This document shows, piece after piece, positions 28,199 through 38,279 of a stretch of 59,889 bases of DNA. The position numbers and the translations under genes were made by a program. Origin of the DNA: Cribrihabitans marinus (GTDB lineage Bacteria > Pseudomonadota > Alphaproteobacteria > Rhodobacterales > Rhodobacteraceae); NCBI RefSeq assembly GCF_900109035.1, contig NZ_FNYD01000015.1, forward strand, positions 1 to 59,889, in the 5' to 3' direction. The notes under the pieces were generated by a model. It was not told the origin of the DNA. It saw only the letters and a program-made list of their open reading frames with translations, and made no database searches. How positions within the stretch are numbered: the stretch's first letter is position 1; every line of letters begins with the position of its first letter.

Positions 28199-28699
28199 TC
28201 AGTCTTCCAGCAACTCTCGCGGCAGAACGAACTCGCGTACCTGGCCCATGTGCCAGGCCACGCGCTTCCAGTCGTCAGTGTCGAAGTCCAGCACCAGGGT
28301 TGCCCCGGTCGGGTAGTCCTCGAACCGGGCATGCTCGGGGGGCTCGGCCACCAGTGACGCGGCGAAATCCGCAAGGCCCGGATTGTGGCCCAGCATCAGC
28401 ACGGTCCGCCCCTGGGCCGCGTTGAGCGCCCGCAGCATCTGGTTGGCGGTGACGTGATAGAGCAGGTCGGTGAACCGCTCCTCGCCGGCCTCCAGCTTCA
28501 TCCGGTCCCAGGTCTCGCGGGTGCGGACAGCGGCGGAACACAGGACCAGGTCGGGTCTCAGGCCCTTGGCGTCGAGCCATCGGCCGATCGCCTCGGCCGA
28601 GGCGCGGCCACGCTTGTTCAGCGGGCGTTCATGGTCAGGCTGTCCGGGGGTGTCCCAGCTGGATTTGGCATGGCGGGTCAGGATGAGAGTGCGGGTCAT
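28199..28699 (-). CDS. SixA-type histidine phosphatase
   Basis: 166 residues of the histidine phosphatase (phosphoglycerate-mutase-like) superfamily, short SixA type. The catalytic RHAKSSW holds His10, and the second His is in LGHNPG (His105). Family members remove phosphate from phosphohistidine, such as PTS/Nitrogen-PTS components; the substrate here is not known. Its ATG overlaps the stop of the upstream ferredoxin-like gene by 4 bp. Confidence 0.88.
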   Translation of the reverse strand: MTRTLILTRHAKSSWDTPGQPDHERPLNKRGRASAEAIGRWLDAKGLRPDLVLCSAAVRTRETWDRMKLEAGEERFTDLLYHVTANQMLRALNAAQGRTVLMLGHNPGLADFAASLVAEPPEHARFEDYPTGATLVLDFDTDDWKRVAWHMGQVREFVLPRELLED

Positions 28700-29349
28700 G
28701 ATGGATGAAAGGCCTTCATATGCAGGGCGGATTGCGCGTCCGTCCGGCCTGCACCCGCGCTGAGCGGGCAGGCCCGGCGTGCAGCGCACCCTTTCATCAT
28801 ACAATCCGCACCGGCGGGGCTGTCCAGAAAAGAATGGCAGGCCGCCAGATCATAGGGCGCATCGCGGCGCAGAGCCTCGACCGGACAGGCCGTCAGGCAG
28901 GGCGCCGGGCAACCCGTGCAAGGGGATCGGGCGTGCAACGGTGGCAGGTCGAATTCCTGCCCGAAATGCAGGGCGCCGCGAAACGATATCATCAGCCCGA
29001 CCGTGTCATGCACCATCATGCCGGTCGGGCTCAGGAAGGCGCGGCCGGATTTCAGGGCCCAGTCGATGAACGGTGCATACGGCGGCCCGCCGAAGGGGAA
29101 ATGCGCCTCGGCCCCGTATTGCGCGGCCAGCCCGCCCACCACGCGCCGCGACCAGCGGTCGATCGGGTCGGGCGCGCCGTCGCGCGCCTCGGGGGCGGTC
29201 GTGAAGGCGGGCCAGAAGGCCGGACCCGCCCCGAGCAGGATCAAGGTTCCGTCGGTCAGCTGCGCGGCACCGCACCGGCGCGGGTGCAGCGCGCCCATGA
29301 CCAGCAGGCCGCTCGCGCCGGCCGCGCGTTCCAGGTCTTCGTAGGTCAT
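28696..29349 (-). CDS. Ferredoxin-like 4Fe-4S protein
   Basis: 217 residues. The C-terminal third has eight or more cysteines: CTGCPAPCLTACP (Cys144, 147, 151, 155), then Cys183, Cys188 and Cys194, consistent with two iron-sulfur clusters. The N-terminal 140 residues resemble the non-cluster part of epoxyqueuosine-reductase-like proteins but lack a clear cobalamin motif. The electron partner is unknown. It is coupled to the SixA gene. Confidence 0.75.
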   Translation of the reverse strand: MTYEDLERAAGASGLLVMGALHPRRCGAAQLTDGTLILLGAGPAFWPAFTTAPEARDGAPDPIDRWSRRVVGGLAAQYGAEAHFPFGGPPYAPFIDWALKSGRAFLSPTGMMVHDTVGLMISFRGALHFGQEFDLPPLHARSPCTGCPAPCLTACPVEALRRDAPYDLAACHSFLDSPAGADCMMKGCAARRACPLSAGAGRTDAQSALHMKAFHPS

Positions 29350-29421
29350 TGGCGGGCCCCTGCTGACGGATCCATGCCCGTACAGTCGACCATGTGTCCC
29401 GGCGCGGCAAGCGCGCGCCGA

Positions 29422-30285
29422 TCAATCCGGACGGATGATCGAACCCGCGCCATGCTCGGTGAACAGCTCCAGCAGCACCGCGTTGGGCGCCCGCCCGTCC
29501 AGGATCACGGCGGCCCGCACCCCGCCATGCAGGGCGTCCAGCGCCGTCTCGGTCTTGGGGATCATTCCGCCGGCAATGGTGCCGTCGCGGGTCATCTCGC
29601 GGATCTGGCCCGCCTTCAGCTCGGTGACGACCTCGCCCGCCGCGTTCTTGACCCCCGACACATCGGTCAGCAGCAACAGGCGATCAGCTTTGAGCGCTGC
29701 GGCGATGGCGCCGGCCGCCGTGTCGCCGTTGACGTTGAGCGTCTCGCCGTTGCGGCCCGCGCCCAGCGGGGCGATGACCGGGATCACGTCATTGGTGAAC
29801 AGGTCGTGTAACAACCGGGGATTCATCTGCGCCGGGGTGCCGACAAATCCGAGGGCCGCATCGGCCTGGTCGCAGACCATCAGGTTGGCATCCTTGCCCG
29901 ACAGGCCCACGGCGCGGCCGCCCTGGCCGTTGATCGCCTGCACGATGCGCTTGTTGACGACACCGGACAGGACCATCTCGACCACCTCGACCGTGGCCGC
30001 GTCGGTGACCCTCTTGCCGCCCACGAAGTCCGACCGGATCTGCAGCTTGTCCAGCATCGCGTTGATCATCGGCCCGCCGCCATGCACCACGACCGGGTTC
30101 ACGCCCACCTGCCGCAGCAGCACGACGTCGCGGGCAAAGCTCTCCATCGCGTCGTCCGAGCCCATGGCGTGGCCGCCCAGCTTGATCACCACGATGGCAC
30201 CGTCATAGCGCTGCAGATAGGGCAGGGCGCTGCTGAGTGTGGCGGCAGTGGCAATCCAGTCGCGGTTCATGGCTCGTGTCTTCAT
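29422..30285 (-). CDS. argB: Acetylglutamate kinase
   Basis: 287 residues. It phosphorylates N-acetylglutamate in arginine synthesis. Amino-acid-kinase marks are KLGGHAMG (35-42), VVHGGGP near 67-73 and the C-terminal [12 protein letters not shown] and [11 protein letters not shown]. Alternative start MNRDW at 30270. No other arg genes are adjacent. A 71-bp gap separates it from engB. Confidence 0.96.
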   Translation of the reverse strand: MKTRAMNRDWIATAATLSSALPYLQRYDGAIVVIKLGGHAMGSDDAMESFARDVVLLRQVGVNPVVVHGGGPMINAMLDKLQIRSDFVGGKRVTDAATVEVVEMVLSGVVNKRIVQAINGQGGRAVGLSGKDANLMVCDQADAALGFVGTPAQMNPRLLHDLFTNDVIPVIAPLGAGRNGETLNVNGDTAAGAIAAALKADRLLLLTDVSGVKNAAGEVVTELKAGQIREMTRDGTIAGGMIPKTETALDALHGGVRAAVILDGRAPNAVLLELFTEHGAGSIIRPD

Positions 30286-30356
30286 CGCTCGATATCCCTG
30301 TGTCGCAACCTGTTAGGCGTTTTGCCCGCCGCTGCCAAGGGATTGCCGTGCCCGGG

Positions 30357-31010
30357 CTATTCCAGACCCGCGATGATCGACCGCAGCGTGGCGATCCCGT
30401 CGCCCTTTTCCGCCGAGGTCAGAAGGATCTCGGGGAAGGCGGCGGGGTGCTTGGCCAATCCGGCCCGCACCTGGGTCAGGATCTTGTCGCGTTCGGCGGC
30501 CTTGACCTTGTCGGCCTTGGTCAGAACGCATTGGAACGTGACCGCGCTGGTGTCCAGCAGCCGCATGATCTCGTCATCCACCGGCTTGATGCCGTGCCGC
30601 GCGTCGATCAGCACGAAGGCGCGGCGCAGGGTTTGGCGGCCCGACAGGTATTGCTTCAACAGCTTCTGCCACTTCTCGACGACCTTGAGCGGCGCGTTGG
30701 CATAGCCATAGCCGGGCAGGTCCACCAGATAGAGATCCGGCCCCTGGGTGAAGAAGTTGATCTCCTGAGTCCGCCCCGGCGTGTTCGAGGCCCGGGCAAG
30801 CGCCTTGGTGCCGGTCAGCGCGTTGATCAGGCTGGACTTGCCGACATTGGACCGGCCGGCAAAACAGACCTCCAAACGGTCGGGCGCGGGCAGGCCGGAC
30901 ATGGCGACAACGCCCTTGACGAATTCCGACGCCCCGGCGAACAGCTTGCGGCCGCGCTCGGCCGCGTGGTCGTCCGGTGTCTCGGCGAGGGGAAAGGGCA
31001 GATCGTTCAT
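30357..31010 (-). CDS. engB: Ribosome-biogenesis GTPase EngB/YsxC
   Basis: 217 residues. G1 GRSNVGKSS is at 52-60, G2 in NTPGRTQ, G3 in DLPGYGYA, and G4 in TKADK. It assists late 50S assembly. The start overlaps the MOSC gene by 4 bp; this yidC-MOSC-engB linkage is common in Rhodobacterales. Confidence 0.96.
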   Translation of the reverse strand: MNDLPFPLAETPDDHAAERGRKLFAGASEFVKGVVAMSGLPAPDRLEVCFAGRSNVGKSSLINALTGTKALARASNTPGRTQEINFFTQGPDLYLVDLPGYGYANAPLKVVEKWQKLLKQYLSGRQTLRRAFVLIDARHGIKPVDDEIMRLLDTSAVTFQCVLTKADKVKAAERDKILTQVRAGLAKHPAAFPEILLTSAEKGDGIATLRSIIAGLE

Positions 31011-31744
31011 GCCGGGCGCACCGTGTCACCGATGCCGATCGCGCCGCCCTGCACCACTTCGGCGCGGACCGAGAAATCGGTATGCCCCCAGGTTTCCAAC
31101 GCGCCTAGCGTGTCGGCATCGCGCCGGCCGGTTTCGGGATTGGCACTGGTCGCGGCGCAGCGGTCGGTGCGTTCGCGCACGTGCAGGATCGCCTCGCCGA
31201 CCTGCACCTGCCGGTCCAGCCAGTCGAACTCCTCCCACGGGGCCAGGTCGTCGATCCAGATGTTGCCGCGCCAGCGGTGGATCGACAGCGTGCGGCCTAG
31301 CTTCTGCTCGACAGCCCGGTGCGAGGCCATGTTGCACAGTGTCACTGACGGGAAGTCGCTGTCGGTCATGCCGCGCCCCGGAACCCGGAGGATCCGCGCC
31401 GAGGCTGCGCGTTCGGGCGGCGTCAGCGGGCGCACCCAGTCCAGAAAACCGGCCGGATCTCCGTCGGGCTCAAAGCTCAGATCGGGGCGGTCGGGATGGG
31501 ACAGGGCGACGCGGTCGCCGTCCAGCCGCGCGGTGATCGCCATCAGTTGCGGTGCCTTGGCGACGCGGCTGAAATTGGCACAGGGCACCCATTCGCTGCC
31601 ATCGGCCCGCGAGGCCTCGTGCGCGACCGCCCAGATCCGGTCGCCGGGCATGGTCTGCCCGGCCTCCAGCGTGACCCGGTCAAGCGCCTCGCGCCCGTGG
31701 CTCTTGATCGGGTGGCGCCACAGGCTGACGACGCTGCCGGTCAT
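31007..31744 (-). CDS. MOSC-domain protein (YcbX-like)
   Basis: 245 residues. The N-terminal beta-barrel segment starts MTGSVVSLWRHPIKSHGRE; the MOSC domain contains the cysteine motif TDRCAATSANPETGRRD (Cys196), expected to carry sulfur or bind molybdenum cofactor. Relatives detoxify N-hydroxylated compounds, but the substrate here is unknown. Coupled by 4-bp overlaps to yidC upstream and engB downstream. Confidence 0.87.
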   Translation of the reverse strand: MTGSVVSLWRHPIKSHGREALDRVTLEAGQTMPGDRIWAVAHEASRADGSEWVPCANFSRVAKAPQLMAITARLDGDRVALSHPDRPDLSFEPDGDPAGFLDWVRPLTPPERAASARILRVPGRGMTDSDFPSVTLCNMASHRAVEQKLGRTLSIHRWRGNIWIDDLAPWEEFDWLDRQVQVGEAILHVRERTDRCAATSANPETGRRDADTLGALETWGHTDFSVRAEVVQGGAIGIGDTVRPA

Positions 31745-33567
31745 TTCTCGTCCGGTTTCGGCCCGCGCTTGAAGCTGGAGCGGATGTTGCCGAACACGTC
31801 CGGCGTATAGCCCTGGCTGCGCATGATCGCGTATTGCTGGATGAAGGTGATCGTGTTGTTCGCGATCCAGTAGACCACAAGCCCGCTGGCAAAGCTGCCC
31901 AGCATGAACATGAACACCCAAGGCATCCAGGCAAAGATCATCGCCTGGGTCGCGTCGGTCGGCGCCGGGTTCAGCTTCTGCTGCAGCCACATCGAGATAC
32001 CCAGCAGCAGCGGCAGGATGCCGATGAAAATAAGCGCCACGATCGAGCCCGGCTCGGGCCCCGGCCAGGGTGCCCAGCCGAAAAAGTTCATGATCGAGGT
32101 CGGGTCCGGCGCGCTGAGGTCGCGGAACGGGCCGAACCAGGGGGCATGGCGCAGTTCGATGGTGACGAAGATCACCTTGTAGAGCGAGAAGAAGATCGGG
32201 ATCTGCAGAAGGATCGGCAGGCAGCCGGCGGCGGGGTTCACCTTCTCCTTCTTGTAGAGCTCCATCATGCCCTGCTGCATCTTCTGGCGGTCGTCGCCGG
32301 CGGCCTCCTTCAGGGCCTCCATCTGCGGCTGAAGCTCCTTCATCTTGGCCATCGAGACGTAGGACTTGTAGGCCAGCGGGAAGACGATCGCCTTGATGAT
32401 CAGGGTCAGGCCGATGATCGACCAGCCCATGTTGCCGATCAGCTGGTTGAGGTTGTGCAGCAGCCAGAAGATCGGCTTGGTCAGGAAGAAGAACCAGCCC
32501 CAGTCGATGCTGTCGATGAACCCGGCGACGCCCGAGCGCTGGTATTCGCGGATCGTTTCCCATTCCTTGGCGCCGGCGAACAGGCGGGTTTGGACCTGCG
32601 CGGTTTCGCCCGGCTCGACGGTCATGGTCGGCAGGACGGTCTCGGTCTGGTAGATCTTGCGCCGGTCGTCGTATTTGGCCGCGGCCTTGAACGGGGTGCC
32701 GGGTTCGGGGATGAGCGTGGTCATCCAGTAATGGTCGGTGAACCCGATCCAGCCGCTTTCCTGGACTTGGAACACTTCGGCCTGGGCGCGCTCCTCGGCA
32801 TTCACGTCGAAATCGCGCATGTCGCCGTAATCGATCTCGGACAGGCTGCCATCGGTCATGCCGACCGCGCCTTCATGCAGGATGAAGAAGTTCTTGAGGC
32901 CGGGCAGATCGGCATCCTCGCCGATGCCGTGGCGGGCCAGGATGCCGTAGGGGGCAACAGCGGCTGCGCCGCCGCCGGTATTCTGAACCGATTGCGTGAC
33001 GGTGAACATGAAATCCGCGTCGACGGCGATGGTGCGGCGGAAAGTCAGCCCGTTGCCATTGTCCCAAACCAGCGTCACCGGGCTGTCCACACCCAGGGTC
33101 TCGCCGCTCTCGACCTGCCACTCGGTGGCCGCGCCGGGAACCTGTTCCAGGTTCAGCCCGGTGCCCGGCGCCCAGCCATAGAGCGCGTAGTAAGCGGCGC
33201 CGCTGCCGACCGGGTTGAGGACCTCGACGATTTCGGCGTCCTTGCCCAGCGACACGCGGTAGTCCTTGAGCGACAGCTCGTCGATGCGACCGCCGGTCAG
33301 CGAGATGGATCCGGTCAGGCGCGGCGTCTCGATGGGCAGGCGGGGGGCGTCTTCCACAGCCTCGGCGGCGACCTGGTCGGCGGCCGGTGCGGCGCCGTCA
33401 GCAGCCTGCGGGGCCACGGCCACGGGTTCGTCGGCGGTGTTGGTGCCGATGGCGGACTCATCGGCGGGCGGGGTCGGTTCCGGCGGCGGAAACAGAACGA
33501 ACCAGACCAGGATCACCAGAAAACTCAGCGCGGTTGCGAGTATGAGATTCTTGTTCTGATCGTCCAT
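31741..33567 (-). CDS. yidC: Membrane protein insertase YidC
   Basis: 608 residues. TM1 (about 7-25) is followed by a large periplasmic domain with an Ala/Pro/Asp-rich linker (30-75), then the conserved insertase core of about five helices with LKEAAGDDRQKMQQGMMELYKKE in the cytosolic loop and QLIGNMGWSIIGLTLIIKA. The start MDDQNKNLILATALSF is preferred over an upstream in-frame ATG at 33627 lacking family similarity. It acts with SecYEG and alone. Confidence 0.96.
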   Translation of the reverse strand: MDDQNKNLILATALSFLVILVWFVLFPPPEPTPPADESAIGTNTADEPVAVAPQAADGAAPAADQVAAEAVEDAPRLPIETPRLTGSISLTGGRIDELSLKDYRVSLGKDAEIVEVLNPVGSGAAYYALYGWAPGTGLNLEQVPGAATEWQVESGETLGVDSPVTLVWDNGNGLTFRRTIAVDADFMFTVTQSVQNTGGGAAAVAPYGILARHGIGEDADLPGLKNFFILHEGAVGMTDGSLSEIDYGDMRDFDVNAEERAQAEVFQVQESGWIGFTDHYWMTTLIPEPGTPFKAAAKYDDRRKIYQTETVLPTMTVEPGETAQVQTRLFAGAKEWETIREYQRSGVAGFIDSIDWGWFFFLTKPIFWLLHNLNQLIGNMGWSIIGLTLIIKAIVFPLAYKSYVSMAKMKELQPQMEALKEAAGDDRQKMQQGMMELYKKEKVNPAAGCLPILLQIPIFFSLYKVIFVTIELRHAPWFGPFRDLSAPDPTSIMNFFGWAPWPGPEPGSIVALIFIGILPLLLGISMWLQQKLNPAPTDATQAMIFAWMPWVFMFMLGSFASGLVVYWIANNTITFIQQYAIMRSQGYTPDVFGNIRSSFKRGPKPDEK

Positions 33568-33692
33568 CGGAGACAGCCACCTTGTGCAAGAAAAGACAAG
33601 GCCGGGTTCAACAGGGGACGGGGCCAAAGGTCAAGCGGATTCGCCCTTTTTTTGCGGGGCCAAACCGCCCGCATCGGTCCTCTTCCGCGATC

Positions 33693-35234
33693 TCAACCGG
33701 TTTGGCGCCCGATGCGCGGCGCCTCCCGCAGCTTGGCGCCGTGGGCGCTGATCCAGTCCAGGGTCCTGTCGAAGGGCATGGGGCGGCCGATGCCAAAGCC
33801 CTGGACATGATCGCAGCCCAACTGGGCCAGCAGCGCGTGTTCGCCGACGGTCTCGACACCTTCGGCCAGCGTTTCCAGGTCGAGCCGCTCGGCCATGGTG
33901 AGGATCGCGCCGATCAGTTTCTGCTGCTCGGGGTCGCGGTCGGATTTCATCACGAAGGACCGATCGATCTTGATTCGGGAAATGTCGAACCGCCGAATCG
34001 ATGCGATCGAGGTATGGCCGGTTCCGAAATCGTCCAGGTCGATACCGCAGCCCAGGGCGCTGAGACCCGCGATGTTGCGGGCGATGGTGTCGTCCGATGG
34101 GGTCGCCACCACCGTTTCCAGGATTTCGACCGCCAGCCGCTCGGGGCGCAAGTCGAACCGGTCGAGCTCCCACCGGATGCGGTCGACCAGCCCGGGGTCG
34201 CGCAGCTCGGCCGCGGCGAAATTCACCGCCACCCGCGGCACCGGGAGGCCGGCGCTGTCCCAGGCCTTGAGCGCGGTGAGCGCGTGATAGAGCATCACCT
34301 GGCCCAGGCGCTGGGTCAGCCCGGCCTCCTCGATCAGGTCCAGAAAGCACTCGGGCCCCAGCGTGCCGCGCACCGGGTGGGCCCATCGCGCAAGCGCCTC
34401 GAATCCGGTGATCTTGCCGGTGTCAGTGGAAATCTGCGGCTGATACCACGGCTGGATCTGTCCGCTTTCCAGGGCTGCGGCAATGTCACCCTGCAGACCT
34501 GACCGGGTTTCTGCCTGTCCGGCGCTTCGCGCGGAGTAGGCGCGGATGGCCGAGGGGCCGTGCAGGCGGGCGTCTGCGAGGGCCTCTGCCGCGGCGACCA
34601 GCCAGTCCCGGCCGCCACTCGTCCTGGCGCGGCCCAACTGGCAGAAGCCGATCGAGCAGGAGACATAGACCGCGATCCCGTCCAGCGAGATCGCGTCCTC
34701 GATCGCGGCCTGGATTCGGCCGGCAAGCTGGATGCACAGTTCCAGGTCAAACTGCTGCACCGGCGCAAGGCACACCGCAAAGCGCTTCTCACCCAGACGT
34801 GCGACGCTGTCGGCCTGGCGCAGCGCGGACAGGATGCGCTCGCCGCTGCGGCGCGCCACGAGGTCACCCGCCGACGGGCCGTGGCGCTCTACCAGCTCGG
34901 CATGGTCGTCCAGCTCGATGATGAAACAGGCGGAGTTCAGCCCGGCCTCGATGGCGGTGTCGTGGATCTCTTGCAGGGCAGCCTCGAACCCGGGGCGCAG
35001 GATCAGCCCGGTCACAGCGTCGCGCGGAACGCCGCGTTGTGGGGGCCACAGCTGCAGGGCGCCGGCCAGGGCGAAGAACAGGGGAAGGCCCAGCGCGACG
35101 AGGATCAACGCGGCCTCGCCGCCGGTCCAGAAGGCGCCCAGTGTCAGGGCCGGCAGGAAGGCCAGGATCGGCGGCCCAGTCAGGATCGGGAGGATCCGGG
35201 CGCGCAGTGTCGTCAGGTTGGATATCGTCCGCAT
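33693..35234 (-). CDS. EAL-domain c-di-GMP phosphodiesterase with degenerate GGDEF
   Basis: 513 residues. Two hydrophobic segments (14-34 and 41-61) anchor it. The GGDEF domain (about 70-235) has LGEKRF (147-152) in place of GG(D/E)EF, so cyclase activity is unlikely. The EAL domain (about 245-500) retains EAL (279-281), the DDFGTG metal loop (401-406), KIDRSF and EGVE (458-461), so it should hydrolyse c-di-GMP. No sensor domain is visible. It sits between ttcA and yidC and may be read from the same strand unit. Confidence 0.9.
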   Translation of the reverse strand: MRTISNLTTLRARILPILTGPPILAFLPALTLGAFWTGGEAALILVALGLPLFFALAGALQLWPPQRGVPRDAVTGLILRPGFEAALQEIHDTAIEAGLNSACFIIELDDHAELVERHGPSAGDLVARRSGERILSALRQADSVARLGEKRFAVCLAPVQQFDLELCIQLAGRIQAAIEDAISLDGIAVYVSCSIGFCQLGRARTSGGRDWLVAAAEALADARLHGPSAIRAYSARSAGQAETRSGLQGDIAAALESGQIQPWYQPQISTDTGKITGFEALARWAHPVRGTLGPECFLDLIEEAGLTQRLGQVMLYHALTALKAWDSAGLPVPRVAVNFAAAELRDPGLVDRIRWELDRFDLRPERLAVEILETVVATPSDDTIARNIAGLSALGCGIDLDDFGTGHTSIASIRRFDISRIKIDRSFVMKSDRDPEQQKLIGAILTMAERLDLETLAEGVETVGEHALLAQLGCDHVQGFGIGRPMPFDRTLDWISAHGAKLREAPRIGRQTG

Positions 35235-35297
35235 GGGGTGCCTCGGGCCAGTCGCAATGTGCGGAACAGACCGTAAGCACGTGATCTGAGCGGAGGA

Positions 35298-36194
35298 TTA
35301 ACGCAGGCGCGGAATCTCGTCCGGATTTTTGTCTTTTTGATCCGGTTCCAGGGAAAGTCCCTGGAAATCAAAGAGTTTCGGATCGAGCAGATGCGAGGGC
35401 CGGGCGTTCATCAGAGCGCGGAACATGACCTGGCGGCGGCCGGGACTGTTGCTCTCCCAGCCGTCGAGGATCTGCTTGACCTGCTGGCGCTGCAGCCCGT
35501 CCTGGCTGCCGCACAGGTCGCAGGGGATGATTGGATAGTTCATCGCGGCTGCAAAGCGCGCGCAATCGGCCTCGGCGACATGGGCAAGCGGGCGATAGAC
35601 GAAGAGGTCACCCTCTTCGTTGACCAGTTTCGGCGGCATCGTTGCCAGCCTCCCGCCGTGAAAGAGGTTCATGAAGAACGTCTCGAGGATGTCGTCGCGG
35701 TGATGGCCCAGAACCACGGCCGAGCAGCCTTCCTCGCGGGCGATCCGGTAGAGGTTGCCGCGCCGCAGCCGCGAGCAGAGCGCGCAGTAGGTGCGCCCGG
35801 CGGGCACCTTGTCGACGACGATGGAATAGGTGTCCTGATACTCGATCCGGTGCGGTACGCCCATCTTCTGCAGGAACTCGGGCAACACCGTGGCCGGGAA
35901 ACCGGGTTGCCCCTGGTCGAGGTTGCAGGCCAGCAGGTCGACCGGGAGCAGGCCGCGCCATTGCAGTTCGTGCAGCGCGGCCAGCAGTGTATAGCTGTCC
36001 TTGCCGCCGGACAGACAGACCAGCCACCTGGGTTTTCCGCCGGTCTCCGATCGTGCGCCGCCACCGTCGATCATGCCGTATTGCTCGACCGCCTCGCGGG
36101 TCTGACGCACGATGCGCTTGCGCAGCTTCTTGAACTCGGTGGTCGAGGGCGCACCGGCAAAGAGCGGATGGATATCGTTGCTGTCGTCGAGCAT
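35298..36194 (-). CDS. ttcA: tRNA 2-thiocytidine synthetase TtcA
   Basis: 298 residues. The PP-loop SGGKDS is at 62-67. The cysteines for the 4Fe-4S cluster are Cys137 and Cys140 (CALC) and Cys228 (in CDLC, 225-228), matching E. coli Cys122/125/222. It thiolates C32 of certain tRNAs. The C-terminal extension of about 30 residues is polar and not conserved. Confidence 0.94.
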   Translation of the reverse strand: MLDDSNDIHPLFAGAPSTTEFKKLRKRIVRQTREAVEQYGMIDGGGARSETGGKPRWLVCLSGGKDSYTLLAALHELQWRGLLPVDLLACNLDQGQPGFPATVLPEFLQKMGVPHRIEYQDTYSIVVDKVPAGRTYCALCSRLRRGNLYRIAREEGCSAVVLGHHRDDILETFFMNLFHGGRLATMPPKLVNEEGDLFVYRPLAHVAEADCARFAAAMNYPIIPCDLCGSQDGLQRQQVKQILDGWESNSPGRRQVMFRALMNARPSHLLDPKLFDFQGLSLEPDQKDKNPDEIPRLR

Positions 36195-36244
36195 GGACCG
36201 GCCTTACAAGAGTTGCCGCGACCGGGCAAGGCCGGCCCGGTGCG

Positions 36245-37873
36245 TCACGGATCGGGTACGAGCCGGGCGAGGATGCCCCCGACATCCCCCTGCGGGATCG
36301 CCCCGGCGACGCGGCCGGCGGTACTCGCGATGCGGGTCGCCACATAGGCGTCGGCCACCTCGGCGGGCGCGAAACGCAGAAGCAGCGATGCGGTGAGCAA
36401 CAGCGCCAGCCGTTCGGCGAACCAGCGCGCCTCGGCCTCGGGCGGCAGGTCCGGCCAGCGTTCGGCATGGGCGCGCAGCGCTGCGTCATAGCGGCGGTCG
36501 GCGCCGGTGGCGGCTTCAAGCTCGGACTGAACCCCCTGCGCGGCAAGCGGGTCGCGCGCCAGGCTGCGCAGGATGTCCAGGCAGATCACGTTGCCAGACC
36601 CCTCCCAGATGCCGTTGAGCGGTGCCTCGCGGTAGAGCATGGGCAGGGGCGTGTCCTCGACATATCCCATGCCGCCCAGCACCTCCATCGCCTCGACGGT
36701 GACCCGCGGGCAGAGCTTGTTGGACAGGAACTTCGCCAGGCCGACCCCGACGCGGGCAAAGGAACGGTCGCCATCGGTCGTGCCGTCGAAGGCCTGCGCC
36801 ACACGCATCCCCAGCGTCAGCGCGCCTTCCCAGTCCAGCACCAGGTCGGCCAGCACCGCGCGCATCAGCGGCTGGTCGATCAGGCGGCGTTGAAAGGCGC
36901 TGCGGTGGGCGGTCCAGTGATGCGCCTCGGCCAGGGCGGCGCGCATCAGGCCCGCCGGGGCCATCGCAGTGTCGAGCCTTGTGTGGTGGACCATCCCGAG
37001 GATCGTGCGGATGCCGTCGCCTTCGTCTCCGATCTGCCAGGCCAGCGCGTCGTGGAACTCGACCTCGGCCGAGGCGTTGGCGCGGTTGCCCAGCTTGTCC
37101 TTGAGCCGCATCAGGTGCAGCCCGTTGGGCCCGTCCTCCAGCCAGCGGGGCAGCAGGAAGCAGGTCAGACCGCCCGGGGCCTGGGCCAATGTGAGAAAAC
37201 CGTCGGACATCGGCGCCGAGCAGAACCACTTGTGACCCCTGAGCCGCCAGGCATCGCCGTCCCGCATGGCCGTGGTGGTGTTGGCGCGGATGTCCGAGCC
37301 GCCCTGTTTCTCGGTCATCGCCATACCGAGGGTGGCGCCCCGCTTGGCGGCCACGGGACACGCCGCAGGGTCATAGTCGCGCGACATCAACGGTGGCCGC
37401 CAGGCCGCGTCGAGATCCGGCGCAGCGGCCAGCGCCGGCAGAGCCGCATAGGTCATGGTCAGCGGGCAGCAATGGCCGGGTTCGGTCTGACTGGCCAGAT
37501 AGACCATCGCGGCATGGGTCGCGTGGCCGCCGGGAGCCTTTTCCCAGGCGATGGCCGAATAGCCCGCCGCCGTGCCCAACCGCATCAGCTGGTGATAGGA
37601 CGGGTGAAAGCGCACCTCGTCGACCCGGCGGCCGGCCCGGTCGAAGGCGCGCAGCTCGGGCGGGTTGCGGTTGGCGTCGCGCCCGGCCTGGCGCATGTCG
37701 GCGGTGCCCAGTGCCCGGCCATACTCCACCAGAGGAGCGGTTTGCGCGCCCGTGCGGGCGGCAAGACCGCGCAGCACCGGATCGCTTGCCCAAAGGTCGA
37801 CATCGCCGCGTTCGGGCGGCTGGTTCGTGACCTCGTGGGTGGGCAGGTCGGTCCGGCTTGGCGGGGTGGACAT
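36245..37873 (-). CDS. AidB-like acyl-CoA dehydrogenase
   Basis: 542 residues of the acyl-CoA dehydrogenase superfamily, AidB branch: a long N-terminal domain (HEVTNQPPERGDVDLW), then AMTEKQGGSD in the middle beta domain and the C-terminal ...LGGMGYVEDTPLPMLYREAPLNGIWEGSGN. AidB is a flavoprotein linked to the alkylation response, with weak isovaleryl-CoA dehydrogenase activity; real function is uncertain. No ada/alkB gene is adjacent. It separates yidD from ttcA. Confidence 0.9.
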   Translation of the reverse strand: MSTPPSRTDLPTHEVTNQPPERGDVDLWASDPVLRGLAARTGAQTAPLVEYGRALGTADMRQAGRDANRNPPELRAFDRAGRRVDEVRFHPSYHQLMRLGTAAGYSAIAWEKAPGGHATHAAMVYLASQTEPGHCCPLTMTYAALPALAAAPDLDAAWRPPLMSRDYDPAACPVAAKRGATLGMAMTEKQGGSDIRANTTTAMRDGDAWRLRGHKWFCSAPMSDGFLTLAQAPGGLTCFLLPRWLEDGPNGLHLMRLKDKLGNRANASAEVEFHDALAWQIGDEGDGIRTILGMVHHTRLDTAMAPAGLMRAALAEAHHWTAHRSAFQRRLIDQPLMRAVLADLVLDWEGALTLGMRVAQAFDGTTDGDRSFARVGVGLAKFLSNKLCPRVTVEAMEVLGGMGYVEDTPLPMLYREAPLNGIWEGSGNVICLDILRSLARDPLAAQGVQSELEAATGADRRYDAALRAHAERWPDLPPEAEARWFAERLALLLTASLLLRFAPAEVADAYVATRIASTAGRVAGAIPQGDVGGILARLVPDP

Positions 37874-37928
37874 GGGCGGCCTCGGGCGGTTTCTGCAATG
37901 GCAGCTTCCGGTTTGGTGCGGCGTCAGG

Positions 37929-38189
37929 TCAAGGCTGACGGTCCGTCACCTCCGGCTCCGGGGCATCGCGGCCGGGCACCGGGTCATATCCGGTCCCGCC
38001 CAGCGGATGGCACCGGCCGATCCGCCGCGCCGCCAGCCAGGCCCCGCGCACGCCTCCATGCTTCTGCAGCGCTTCCAGCGCATAGGCCGAGCAAGTCGGC
38101 TGATACCGGCAGTGGAACCCGACCCAGGGGCTGAAGATCAGCCGATAGCCGCGGACGGGCAGGGCAAGCAGGCGGGCGAGCGGTGTCAT
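37929..38189 (-). CDS. yidD: Membrane protein insertion efficiency factor YidD
   Basis: 86 residues with the family core YRLIFSPWVGFHCRYQPTCSAYALEAL and RIGRCHPLGGTGYDPVP; three conserved cysteines. YidD aids YidC-dependent insertion. It follows rnpA by 90 bp in the canonical rpmH-rnpA-yidD order. Confidence 0.96.
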   Translation of the reverse strand: MTPLARLLALPVRGYRLIFSPWVGFHCRYQPTCSAYALEALQKHGGVRGAWLAARRIGRCHPLGGTGYDPVPGRDAPEPEVTDRQP

Positions 38190-38279
38190 GGGACCGAGGG
38201 TAATGCGATTGGCGATGCGGGGAAAGCGCGTTGACCGGCGAGTTTCCTGGCAGGTTTTGGGACAGCCGGACGCAGCCGA

